A stretch of DNA of 7,841 nucleotides from Candidatus Acidiferrum typicum. GTDB lineage: Bacteria > Acidobacteriota > Terriglobia > Acidiferrales > UBA7541. A program made the position numbers and the translations under genes. Where the stretch lies: NCBI GenBank assembly GCA_025463105.1, contig JAOAPW010000254.1:1-7841 (forward strand). The letters run 5' to 3'. Positions 1-6,453 of the stretch are shown here, piece by piece. Position 1 is the stretch's first letter. Every line of letters begins with the position of its first letter. The notes under the pieces were generated by a model, which was given only the letters and a program-made list of their open reading frames with translations, was not told the DNA's origin and ran no database searches.

Positions 1-896
1 CCCAGCCCGGAGAGCAGCATTTCCACGCCCAGCAGGGCCGTCTTGTTGTGCAGATCGATCACGGGATTAATTTCGACTACTTCGAGCGACACCATAGCTT
101 CGCTATCCGCGATCATTTCGAGCGCCAGATGCGCCTCGCGGTACGTCACGCCGCCACGCACTGGCGTGCCAACTCCGGGCGCGTCGGTCGGATCCACAAA
201 ATCCATGTCCAGGCTGACGGCGGTTCCGTCTGTATCATCGGTAACGAAACGCAGCGCTTCGCTCATCACTTCGCGCATGCCGCGCTCATCGATATCGCGC
301 ATGGTAAAAACGTGCACGCCTGATTCCTTGATCAAGCGGCGCTCTTTGGAGTCCAGGTCGCGCACGCCAACAAGAGCGACGTTGCGCGGCTCGACTTTCG
401 GTTTGTAGCCAAACAGTTCGACGAGTTCCGGCGCGCCGTAGCCGATAATGGCGGCGAGCGGCATGCCATGAATATTTCCGGATGGCGAACTTTCCGGCGT
501 GTTCATGTCGCCGTGCGCGTCCAGCCACAAATAGCCGACGCGCTTGGATTGCTTGCGAAAATAATTTGATACTCCGGAAAAAGAGCCCACAGCGATGGAA
601 TGATCCCCGCCGAGGACCAGCGGCACAAAACCTTCCGAAAGCGTGCGCTCCGTCATTTCCGCAAGTCCGCGGCAAGTCTCGGAAATTTCGTGCAGATACT
701 TCGCGCGCTTCTCGCCGTAATGTTGTTCCTCGGGTTGCTTCACGGCAACGTTGCCGATATCTTCGACCGTGTGACCCAGCGCTTTCAGGCGCTGCTGAAG
801 TCCCGCGACACGCAACGCGGACGGACCCATATCGACTCCGCGGCGGCTCTGGCCGAGGTCCATGGGCACTCCGATGATGCGAATCTTTAAAGCCAT
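1..896 (-). CDS. rocF: Arginase, 3' end cut by window edge
   Basis: Hydrolyses L-arginine to ornithine and urea in the cytoplasm using two Mn(II) ions. The ATG at 896 opens a frame of 298 codons still open at base 1; Bacillus-type arginases are about 300 residues, so only a few residues should be missing. The protein begins MALKIRIIGVPMDLGQSRRG, the classic family N-terminus. The metal ligands are all visible: GGDHS with H99, DAHGD with D126, H128 and D130, and SLDMD with D230 and D232, followed by DP. SGNIHGMP (about 139-146) and VEINP near the end favour arginase over agmatinase. SLDMDFVDP is a slight variant of the usual SLDxDGLDP. It starts 46 bp after the asnS stop on the same strand, so the pair is probably one transcript. 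The Shine-Dalgarno is weak: AGAGGAA lies about 17 nt from the ATG. Confidence 0.95.
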   Translation of the reverse strand, partial: MALKIRIIGVPMDLGQSRRGVDMGPSALRVAGLQQRLKALGHTVEDIGNVAVKQPEEQHYGEKRAKYLHEISETCRGLAEMTERTLSEGFVPLVLGGDHSIAVGSFSGVSNYFRKQSKRVGYLWLDAHGDMNTPESSPSGNIHGMPLAAIIGYGAPELVELFGYKPKVEPRNVALVGVRDLDSKERRLIKESGVHVFTMRDIDERGMREVMSEALRFVTDDTDGTAVSLDMDFVDPTDAPGVGTPVRGGVTYREAHLALEMIADSEAMVSLEVVEINPVIDLHNKTALLGVEMLLSGL

Positions 897-942
897 GTTG
901 AAACCCGCCCCGGTTCCTCTAAGAAGGTAAGGCAGCGAGTCT

Positions 943-2244
943 TTAAGGGTACACGCGGTACAGCATCCGAGGGAACGGAATGACTTCGCGGATGTGCTCA
1001 GTTCCGCAAATCCACGCCACTGTGCGTTCCAGGCCTAATCCGAAGCCGGCGTGCGGAACGCTGCCATAACGGCGAAGGTCCAGATACCAGCCGAAGGCCT
1101 CTTCCGGAAGATTACTTTCGCGGAGTCTTTTGACGAGCAAATCATAATCGGCGATACGCTCGCCGCCGCCGATAATTTCGCCGTAGCCTTCGGGCGCGAG
1201 CATATCGAATCCGAGTGCAAGTTCGGGCCGCAGCGCATCCGGCTGCATGTAAAAGGCCTTAAGGGCCGTTGGATAGCGATGAACCATTACAGGGCGGTCA
1301 TAGGTGCTGGACAGAATAGTTTCCTCGTCGCCACCAAAATCGTCTCCCCACTTCGCGGAATTTCCGCGTTCCTGGAGGATTTTGACAGCTTCGTCGTAGG
1401 TGATGCGCGGAAACGGCGCCTTAACATTGGCGAGTTTTGTGACGTCTCGTCCAACAGTCTCGAGTTCTCTCGGGCGATTCTTCACTACCGATTGCACGAT
1501 GTGGCTGACTAAGCCCTCGCCCAAAACCATCATGTCTTCCAGATGCGCGTAGGCAGCTTCCGGCTCGAGCATCCAGAATTCGGTGAGGTGGCGGCGCGTT
1601 TTTGATTTTTCCGCGCGAAAAGTCGGGCCGAACGTGTACACCTTGCCAAGCGCCATCGCGGTTGCCTCAACGTACAGCTGACCCGACTGCGTGAGGTAGG
1701 CTTTTTGATCGTCAATGTATTGGACTTCGAACAGCGTCGTCGTGCCTTCGCAGGCCGCCGGAGTGAAGATGGGCGCTTCGGTCAGAATGTAGCCCTGCGA
1801 GTCCATGTATTCGTGCGCGGCGCGAACCGCCTGCGCGCGGATGCGCAGGATTGCGGCCTGGCGCGGCGTGCGAATCCAGAGATGCCTGCGATCCAGCAGG
1901 AAATCGACGCCGTGCTCCTTCAGTTGAATCGGATAGGGAGTTTCATCGGGAACGCGCTGCACGACTTCGATCGCGGTGATTTGAATTTCGAACCCGCCCG
2001 GCGCACGTTTGTCGGCATGGATGCGTCCCGTGACGATCACGCTGGACTCCTGCGTTAGTCCGCGTAATGCTTCGAACGCCGCAGGCTGATCCTTCAGCGA
2101 TACGACACCCTGGATCGTTCCCGTGCCGTCGCGGAAAATCGGAAAAAGCAGTTTGCCTGATTCGCGGAGATTATAAAGCCAGCCGCGCAGCGTTACTTCC
2201 TGCCCATCGTACTGTCCGACATCCTGAATGCTCACCACTGGCAT
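943..2244 (-). CDS. asnS: Asparaginyl-tRNA synthetase
   Basis: Class IIb aminoacyl-tRNA synthetase that charges tRNA-Asn with asparagine using ATP. From the ATG at 2244 it is 433 residues, normal for the compact bacterial form. An OB-fold anticodon-binding domain covers about residues 5-100 (QEVTLRGWLYNLRESGKL). Motif 1 surrounds TEAPIFTP (about 155-162). Motif 2 is FRAEKSKTRRHLTEFWMLEP at 209-228, and motif 3 is GFGLGLER at 400-407. The FWMLEPE ending of motif 2 separates AsnRS from AspRS, which usually has a different sequence there. A GTG at 2274 in the same frame would add ten residues (MFVPGRHRNF) that do not look like the family N-terminus; the ATG before PVVSIQDVGQ fits better. The best upstream purine run, AGGGAGA near 2258-2264, is about 14 nt away. 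Having asnS implies direct charging of tRNA-Asn rather than reliance on transamidation alone. Confidence 0.95.
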   Translation of the reverse strand: MPVVSIQDVGQYDGQEVTLRGWLYNLRESGKLLFPIFRDGTGTIQGVVSLKDQPAAFEALRGLTQESSVIVTGRIHADKRAPGGFEIQITAIEVVQRVPDETPYPIQLKEHGVDFLLDRRHLWIRTPRQAAILRIRAQAVRAAHEYMDSQGYILTEAPIFTPAACEGTTTLFEVQYIDDQKAYLTQSGQLYVEATAMALGKVYTFGPTFRAEKSKTRRHLTEFWMLEPEAAYAHLEDMMVLGEGLVSHIVQSVVKNRPRELETVGRDVTKLANVKAPFPRITYDEAVKILQERGNSAKWGDDFGGDEETILSSTYDRPVMVHRYPTALKAFYMQPDALRPELALGFDMLAPEGYGEIIGGGERIADYDLLVKRLRESNLPEEAFGWYLDLRRYGSVPHAGFGLGLERTVAWICGTEHIREVIPFPRMLYRVYP

Positions 2245-2304
2245 GAAATTTCGGTGTCTCCCTGGTACAAACACGTGTCCACGAGAATCGATCTTGTAGC
2301 ACGG

Positions 2305-2412
2305 TTTTGTAGCTCACCTCTTCAGAGGTGAGGGTTTAGTTGCCAATTGCGAAGAAAATCCCCGCGTCTGACCCTTCGCCGTCTCTCAGGGCAAGAGACG
2401 CGGGCTACAAAA
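2305..2412. repeat. Composite palindromic intergenic element
   Basis: The gap between the isomerase gene and asnS is filled by nested inverted repeats. Outer arms TTTTGTAGC (2305-2313) and GCTACAAAA (2404-2412) are perfect 9-bp complements. Inside are a perfect 8-bp hairpin with a TTCA loop (CTCACCTC 2313-2320, GAGGTGAG 2325-2332) and a 9-bp hairpin CCCGCGTCT/AGACGCGGG (2361-2369, 2396-2404), whose loop can also pair GTCTCT with AGAGAC (2381-2386, 2394-2399). A second TTGTAGC copy sits just outside (2294-2300). The layout resembles REP/BIME-type or small non-autonomous palindromic elements dispersed between genes. Whether it occurs elsewhere in this genome cannot be seen from this window. Confidence 0.6.
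2355..2404 (-). terminator. Possible terminator of the isomerase gene
   Basis: Read on the minus strand, the hairpin with arms CCCGCGTCT/AGACGCGGG (2404-2396 and 2369-2361) is followed by GATTTTCTTC, a short T run. It begins 16 nt after the TAG stop of the isomerase gene. The 26-nt loop is long, though 4 further base pairs (CCCT/AGGG at 2372-2375 and 2388-2391) can form in it. The site is part of the composite palindromic element, so its terminator role is inference. Confidence 0.4.
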
Positions 2413-2419
2413 ATCCCCG

Positions 2420-3277
2420 CTAAGCCTGCGTCATGGCCTGTTCGAATTTATCGAACACGCTGCGCATGCCCTGGAGCGTCCCGGCAAACGCTTGCACGTC
2501 GGCTGAACCAATCGCCGCGGCAGGCTCTTTGAGCTCAAAAACGAAGGGAACGTCAGCCGGCATGGTAGTGAGCGCGCCGTTCCAGTCGATTGTTCCTTCG
2601 TAAGGCGGTAAGTGGTCATCACGGTCGCCACCATTGTCATGGATATGGGTCGTGACGATGAGGTCGCGTATAACTTCGATGCTGGGCACCACGCCACCCT
2701 CAAGATGCGCGTGTCCGGCATCGAAACACAGCTTCACGTTCGTCAGGCGCGTTTGCTCGAGGAAATTTTTCAGATTTGCGGGAGTGGCCATATCGCCGGG
2801 CGTGTTCTCAAGAGCAATCGTGACGCCACGCTGTTTCGCGAACAAGGACAGCAGTTCGAGAGAACTGAAGGCCGCATCCCAACGGCGCTGGTCAGGGACA
2901 TCGCGGTGCCCCGCCACATGGAGGACGCAATAGCGGAAGGTTACGCACTCCACCAGGTCCAAAGCCCGCTTCATTTCGTCCACCGCATCCTGACGCCGAA
3001 TTCTTTCCGGGTCGGAAATCAGGAGCGGGGTACCGCTTTCGCGCCGCGGATAAGAATCGCGCGTAGTCGGCGCGTGGATCGAATGCAGGGTGAGATTATT
3101 TCCAGAGAGCCAGGATGCCAGCTCCCGCGCGTCATCGGTGTTGTGATAATCGAAATGTCCGCGCGAACAAAACAATTCGATCGCGGAAACGTTGGCGCGC
3201 GCCACTTCTCCAACCAACGCTGCGCTCAATTTGCGGTTAACAAAAAGGTATGTGGAGAGAACTGGATGCATTGTCAC
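2420..3277 (-). CDS. Sugar phosphate isomerase/epimerase (AP endonuclease 2 fold)
   Basis: A 285-residue TIM-barrel protein of the xylose isomerase-like/AP endonuclease family 2 superfamily, probably a cytoplasmic metal-dependent isomerase or epimerase of unknown substrate. Candidate metal ligands appear at the ends of successive strands: HSIH (H65, H68), LHVAGH (H120), LENTPG (E157), CFDAGH (D186, H189), THIHDN (H211, H213), DRDDH (D220, H222) and FELK (E248). This closely follows the ligand order of endonuclease IV, but the surrounding sequence (THIHDNGG, then GTIDW at 228-232) is typical of the sugar isomerase branch. The frame opens with GTG at 3277 and has ATG two codons later at 3271; no in-frame start lies further upstream. 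AAAGGAAAA is 14-23 nt upstream, so the choice between them is open. A strong promoter-like pair lies about 60 bp upstream, and a terminator-like hairpin follows the stop. Confidence 0.85.
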   Translation of the reverse strand: MTMHPVLSTYLFVNRKLSAALVGEVARANVSAIELFCSRGHFDYHNTDDARELASWLSGNNLTLHSIHAPTTRDSYPRRESGTPLLISDPERIRRQDAVDEMKRALDLVECVTFRYCVLHVAGHRDVPDQRRWDAAFSSLELLSLFAKQRGVTIALENTPGDMATPANLKNFLEQTRLTNVKLCFDAGHAHLEGGVVPSIEVIRDLIVTTHIHDNGGDRDDHLPPYEGTIDWNGALTTMPADVPFVFELKEPAAAIGSADVQAFAGTLQGMRSVFDKFEQAMTQA

Positions 3278-3336
3278 GGATTGCCGGCAGTTTTCCTTTG
3301 GCAGGCTCAGTTCACCCGCACTCGCGAACCATTTCG

Positions 3337-3365
3337 ACTCTAAGCGAAACGCTGAATCGCGTCAA
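3337..3365 (-). promoter_or_regulatory. Sigma-70-type promoter for the isomerase gene
   Basis: On the minus strand, TTGACG (3365-3360) is separated by exactly 17 nt from TAGAGT (3342-3337). These match the -35 and -10 consensus at 5 of 6 and 4 of 6 positions. The predicted transcription start near 3330 leaves a leader of about 50-60 nt before the GTG/ATG at 3277/3271. The site lies in the 121-bp gap after the mqnD-like stop, so the isomerase gene can be transcribed independently of it. Confidence 0.6.
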
Positions 3366-3398
3366 GGCAGGCCCGAACTGGAAATAAAAATCGGCCTC

Positions 3399-4262
3399 TT
3401 ACTCTTCGCTCAGGAATTCAGCTTCAGGAGGGCCGGGTATCAATCCGGCGTTCACGCCTCGCGTGAGAAATTCGCGCACTGCCTGGCGTCCGCGTTCGCC
3501 ATAGCCGAGCGTCCATTTGTTCACGTACATTCCGATAAATTTGTCGGCCAGTTCGGAATCCATGTCTCGTGCGAATTGCATAGCGTAATTGACCGCCGCT
3601 TCGCGATGCTCGAGCGCAAAGGTGACGCTTTCGCGAATCGCCTGCGCCACTTGAACTCCCACCTCCGGACCCAGCACGCGGCGAACCCCATTTCCACCGA
3701 GCGGCAGCGGAAGCCCGGTCTGTTCGAGCCACCACTGGCCCAGATCGACGACCCGGTGCATCCCCATCTGCGAGTACATGAGCTGTCCCTCGTGAATCAG
3801 CAGGCCTGCATCGACCTCCGCATTCTTCACGGCGTCCAGGATGCGATCGAAAGCCATGGGCACGGGCTCAACGCGCGGCTCGTACAAGCGAAGCGTCAGG
3901 AATGCGGAAGTGTGCAGTCCCGGCACGCCGACCCGGCATTTCGCCAAATCCTCGCGTTTGAGCGGATGCGAAGAAACAACGATGGGCCCGTATCCCTCGC
4001 CAAAGCTTCCTCCGCAATCCAGCAAAACATATTTGTCGCGGATATTGGGATAGGCGGCAAAGCTGAATGCCGTCACGTCATAAATTTCCTGAGAGGCCGC
4101 TTGATTGAGTGTTTCGATGTCAGCCAGGACGTGTGAGAACTTCAGTCCGGGCGTGCGCACCTTCTGCGTGGCCAGTCCGTAAAACATGAAGGCGTCGTCG
4201 GAGTCCGGCGAATGAGCAAGCTTGATTTCCTGAACTTTACCGGTCGCAGGTTTCATCGGCAT
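3399..4262 (-). CDS. mqnD: MqnD-like menaquinone biosynthesis protein (futalosine pathway)
   Basis: A 287-residue member of the MqnA/MqnD family (VitK2_biosynth, periplasmic-binding-protein fold but with no signal peptide, so cytoplasmic). MqnD converts cyclic dehypoxanthine futalosine to 1,4-dihydroxy-6-naphthoate, a step of menaquinone synthesis. Visible family features are an N-terminal strand and loop KLAHSPDSDDAFMFYGLA (14-31), YDVTAFSFAAYP (61-72), GYGPIVV (90-96), VGVPGLHTSAFLTLRL (111-126) and DAGLLIHEGQ (151-160). H157 in the IHE motif matches the histidine considered catalytic in MqnD. The first motif reads HSPDSDDAF where well-studied MqnD proteins have SPCPNDTF, so a diverged paralogue with another substrate is possible. 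ATG codons at 4262 and 4256 are both usable; the purine run GGGAG (4282-4278) is rather far, about 15 nt. No other mqn gene is in the window. The upstream region is unusually rich in complementary segments. Confidence 0.75.
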   Translation of the reverse strand: MPMKPATGKVQEIKLAHSPDSDDAFMFYGLATQKVRTPGLKFSHVLADIETLNQAASQEIYDVTAFSFAAYPNIRDKYVLLDCGGSFGEGYGPIVVSSHPLKREDLAKCRVGVPGLHTSAFLTLRLYEPRVEPVPMAFDRILDAVKNAEVDAGLLIHEGQLMYSQMGMHRVVDLGQWWLEQTGLPLPLGGNGVRRVLGPEVGVQVAQAIRESVTFALEHREAAVNYAMQFARDMDSELADKFIGMYVNKWTLGYGERGRQAVREFLTRGVNAGLIPGPPEAEFLSEE

Positions 4263-4518
4263 CTCGTTACGTCAATTCTCCCAACGGGTGCGGCCTCTAC
4301 TTGGAGCCCGCAAGTTTATTTGACTCGTTTCCGAACGCTGACAGACTCCCGGGAGTCAATCCAGCCCGCTCGTCCGCAAGGATGCTGGAGTCGCAGGAAA
4401 TCTAGGGGTGACACCCGTTCAGCAAAGAGAAGCGTCTGAGGCGGCTTCCATTCTGCACCGACCTTCAAGGGCAAAAGGGTATCACAGACCGACTTGCCGG
4501 ACAATTCCGCGCTAGCTC
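4263..4518 (-). promoter_or_regulatory. Structured leader-like region upstream of mqnD-like gene
   Basis: No convincing gene is present here. As minus-strand RNA the region can fold into several helices. A long-range 8-bp helix AACGGGTG/CACCCGTT (4419-4412 with 4290-4283) ends next to the GGGAG purine run before the start codon. Inside it is a hairpin CCAG-CATCC-TTGC-GGACG-CTGG (4388-4361, with one G-U pair and a 6-nt bulge), a 14-bp perfect palindrome (4344-4357) and a small hairpin ACTTG/CAAGT (4299-4303, 4311-4315). GACTC and GAGTC occur twice each (4322, 4344, 4353, 4388), allowing mutually exclusive pairings, including 7-bp TTGACTC/GAGTCAA (4320-4326 with 4353-4359). It matches no riboswitch class I know. 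A structured leader regulating the downstream gene is inference; a multicopy intergenic element is the alternative. Confidence 0.3.
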
Positions 4519-4589
4519 AGTAGGACAGACACTCTTGTCTGTTCGGTACGATGTCGCCAGAGCATGGCGGGACAGGCAGGAGTCCTACT
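4519..4589. repeat. Composite palindromic intergenic element
   Basis: Outer arms AGTAGGAC (4519-4526) and GTCCTACT (4582-4589) are perfect 8-bp complements. They enclose and compete with a hairpin ACAGACA-CTCT-TGTCTGT (4525-4531, 4536-4542), extendable by a G-T and a G-C pair to 4523-4544. A third small stem, CGCC/GGCG (4555-4558, 4566-4569), lies in the middle, and imperfect TGTC/GACA flanks could extend it. The architecture parallels the element at 2305-2412, although the sequences differ. A dispersed REP-like family is the likeliest reading. Confidence 0.55.
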
Positions 4590-4621
4590 AAAACCCCCAC
4601 GCGTAAACCCGACGCGTGGGG
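4590..4621 (-). terminator. Likely terminator of the secreted HExxH gene
   Basis: A perfect 10-bp stem CCCCACGCGT/ACGCGTGGGG (4595-4604, 4612-4621) with a 7-nt loop is followed, on the minus strand, by GTTTTA. It begins 32 nt after the TAG stop at 4654, the right place for a rho-independent terminator. The T run is short (four), so termination strength is uncertain. The hairpin abuts the palindromic element at 4519-4589 and may belong to it. Confidence 0.5.
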
Positions 4622-4653
4622 CACGCTGCACCCGTACACGCCCCGATCGAATG

Positions 4654-5784
4654 CTAGAGAGCGGCTGCGAGGCGCGCTATCGCGGTGTCGAAGCTGACTC
4701 TGCCGTCCAGATAGGGGCGCCAGTAGAGATCCAGCATGCCGCGAAAGCGGTCCCATCCTCCGGTATAGAGGCCGAATCGCGCGGCGTACGGCTGATAATT
4801 GGAGGGATCGCTTCCTTGAAGAGTCGAGAGCGTCATCGTTCCATAGGCCAGATCGCGGCGAACCAGTTCGCCGGTGGTGTAAAACAGCAGGGCGTGCCAG
4901 AGATCGCGCGGGATGGGTTTGTCGCGATTGCGGAATTCGCTGGCGATTGCTTCGTTCACCGCGCTGGCAAGTGCGTGCGACGATTCGTGAAAGAGAACTT
5001 CAAATCCGTAGATTCCTTGATTGCGCACGTCATGACTTGAGATTGTCACGTGTACGGGGTTGAAGGTGGTGTAGGCGCCGCCAGGCCCTCCATACCACAC
5101 CACATCCACTCGCAATCGTCCCGGTGGCCAGGGCCGTTGATACACTTCCGAGAGCTGCGCGGAAAGCGTCTGGCCCATTTGTCGAACCATCGGTGCAACC
5201 TGGGCGATCCATTCGCGATTTGTGCGATCTTGTTCGGCCCACCAATGCGCCCGGTAAATCGGCGCGGCGCGGTCGAGAGTCTCAACCAGGTCCGCTTGTA
5301 GTCCGGATCTGCAATCGGCGGAAGTTTTGCCCTGCAGCTCCGTACAATTTTCCATCTCAGCCAGGCGGTTGTTTATCATCTCCATCTCACCATTGACCAG
5401 GAGATCGCGCCGCGCCAGATCCCTGGCATAAAACGCCACAGCGGCTCGCCAGACTTTTATTTCTTCCGCGGGGAAATCGATAAGGGAAACTGGCGGCTCA
5501 TCCGGAGGCGCAACGCCTCGCGGACTGCCCGTGGAAGAAGAGTTGCCATTCAGGAGGCGCGCTTGCAGGTAAAGGAAGTGGTGCAGATTCACCCAGAATC
5601 CGCTGTGCAACTCGAATACGGGAAGCGGAGATTCAACTCCAGCGGACTGCTGTGCGGGAAAACGTGGCAATCGAACCGCGGGCGCAGCCTGAAGAGAAGA
5701 TTCAGCGGAGCTTAGCGCAACAAGGAGACCGAGCGCTGCAATAGCACAGTTCCGTCGGTTATTTTTTGGGAAGGAAGCAATCAT
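4654..5784 (-). CDS. Secreted HExxH metallopeptidase-like protein, unassigned family
   Basis: I do not recognise the family. The 376-residue protein starts with a signal peptide: basic NNRRN at 8-12, hydrophobic CAIAALGLLVAL at 13-24 and an AxA-type cleavage zone around 30-34, so it is exported. The mature protein has a proline-rich stretch (about 84-98), a mainly helical middle and two cysteines (C147, C159) that could form a disulfide. FHESSHAL contains an HExxH zinc motif (H266, E267, H270). E306 in FYTTGELVRR, 36 residues later, is placed like a third ligand of gluzincin-type peptidases. Before the motif, VWYGGPGGAYTTFNPVHVTIS resembles the edge-strand region of minimal metallopeptidases. 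Zinc binding and peptidase activity are inferences. The ATG at 5784 lacks an evident Shine-Dalgarno but begins a good signal peptide. A 97-bp gap separates it from the PilZ gene upstream, and a terminator-like hairpin follows. Confidence 0.85.
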   Translation of the reverse strand: MIASFPKNNRRNCAIAALGLLVALSSAESSLQAAPAVRLPRFPAQQSAGVESPLPVFELHSGFWVNLHHFLYLQARLLNGNSSSTGSPRGVAPPDEPPVSLIDFPAEEIKVWRAAVAFYARDLARRDLLVNGEMEMINNRLAEMENCTELQGKTSADCRSGLQADLVETLDRAAPIYRAHWWAEQDRTNREWIAQVAPMVRQMGQTLSAQLSEVYQRPWPPGRLRVDVVWYGGPGGAYTTFNPVHVTISSHDVRNQGIYGFEVLFHESSHALASAVNEAIASEFRNRDKPIPRDLWHALLFYTTGELVRRDLAYGTMTLSTLQGSDPSNYQPYAARFGLYTGGWDRFRGMLDLYWRPYLDGRVSFDTAIARLAAAL

Positions 5785-5881
5785 GACCCGAGTTGGATGG
5801 TATCGCCAAACCCACCTCTTCCGCTAGGCGTCAAACAACCTGGGAAGAAAAAGCGAACGTCGCCGCATAGCGTCAGCTGCG

Positions 5882-6430
5882 TCAATGGAATATTTTACGA
5901 AGTAACGCTGTGGCTTCCATCCCGTTGATGACCTTCTTGCGAACCATCAAATTAATCAGCTCGTTTAGGACCTGCTGCAAGCGTAAAACGTCCGAGATCT
6001 CGTCTGCATGAGGTTCTGCAACTGGCGCATTGGTTTCGGGCAGCGTCTCGCCGCTCAATTCGGCAATCCATGACTGCAATACAATCTGATGTTCGGGCTT
6101 GACTTCGGTAAAAGCGAGTCCCATCCCAACCGATTGCTGCGCGTAACTGACAGTGGCCATCGCTTCGAAGAGTTTCTTTTCGCGCTCCAGGCGAACGCGC
6201 ACCAGGGAACCTATGGCAAAAGTGGAAAGAATATCGATATAGCATCCGCCGAGTCCCAGGTCGGAACTGCGCCCTGTCACGCGGGTTTCGGAACGCAACT
6301 CCATAATCTCGGCTGTCGCTGTGAACGGGTATCGAACGGCAAGGCGTCGCTCCGGACCTGTCTCCACTTCCGATTTATCCGGCAGTGGGCTCGGCACCAG
6401 AATCAACGGATTGTCTGAGGTCTTGGACAT
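5882..6430 (-). CDS. PilZ-domain protein, putative c-di-GMP effector
   Basis: A 182-residue soluble protein with a PilZ domain at about 26-125. PilZ domains bind cyclic di-GMP and pass the signal to motility, surface or secretion machinery. ERRLAVRYPF carries the RxxxR motif (R29, R33). SDLGLGGCYID supplies the second motif (D57 to G62), in which the usual serine of D/NxSxxG is glycine. VGMGLAFTEV (101-110) is the typical closing strand. After a linker rich in P, E and A comes a helical tail (about 143-180, SDVLRLQQVLNELINLMVRK) that may be an oligomerisation or partner-binding helix. I start at the ATG at 6430: an in-frame TTG at 6556 would add 42 residues of unlikely composition and would overlap a possible promoter. 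An in-frame GTG at 6442 is another option. No target gene is identifiable beside it, though the secreted neighbours are possible outputs. Confidence 0.85.
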   Translation of the reverse strand: MSKTSDNPLILVPSPLPDKSEVETGPERRLAVRYPFTATAEIMELRSETRVTGRSSDLGLGGCYIDILSTFAIGSLVRVRLEREKKLFEAMATVSYAQQSVGMGLAFTEVKPEHQIVLQSWIAELSGETLPETNAPVAEPHADEISDVLRLQQVLNELINLMVRKKVINGMEATALLRKIFH

Positions 6431-6453
6431 CGCGCACGGCACCCGGCCAACAT
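6403..6453 (-). CDS. Possible 16-codon leader ORF overlapping the PilZ start
   Basis: The best Shine-Dalgarno in this stretch, AAGGAG (6463-6458), is 4 nt from an ATG at 6453 that is out of frame with PilZ. It opens a 16-residue ORF (MLAGCRARCPRPQTIR) ending in TGA at 6403, beyond the PilZ ATG at 6430. Translation of this ORF could help or hinder initiation at PilZ. The same Shine-Dalgarno could instead serve the in-frame GTG at 6442, which would make this ORF accidental. Confidence 0.25.
   Translation of the reverse strand: MLAGCRARCPRPQTIR

Noticed and set aside
943..2244. Aspartyl-tRNA synthetase as an alternative for the class II synthetase
   Set aside because: The motif 2 region ending FWMLEPE and the length of 433 residues fit AsnRS; bacterial AspRS is much longer with an inserted GAD domain.
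2612..3343. Long plus-strand ORF (243 codons) opposite the isomerase gene
   Set aside because: It is antisense to a gene with clear family motifs and has no recognisable domain; open antisense frames are common in GC-rich coding DNA.
3192..4136. Long plus-strand ORF (314 codons) opposite the mqnD-like gene
   Set aside because: It has no domain or motif, lies antisense to a recognisable gene and spans its 3' gap and the isomerase start.
4316..4504. 62-residue minus-strand ORF in the long intergenic gap
   Set aside because: It starts with TTG, has no ribosome-binding site and runs through the palindromic and hairpin-rich stretch, so it is better explained as non-coding.
4509..4545. GCGCTAGCTCAGTAGG resembles a tRNA D-arm on the plus strand
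   Set aside because: No TTCGANTC T-arm, anticodon stem or acceptor pairing follows at the right distances; the sequence belongs to the palindromic element.
5853..5884. TGACGC repeated twice near the PilZ stop, as a possible repeat array
   Set aside because: Only two short copies, one partly within coding sequence; easily chance.
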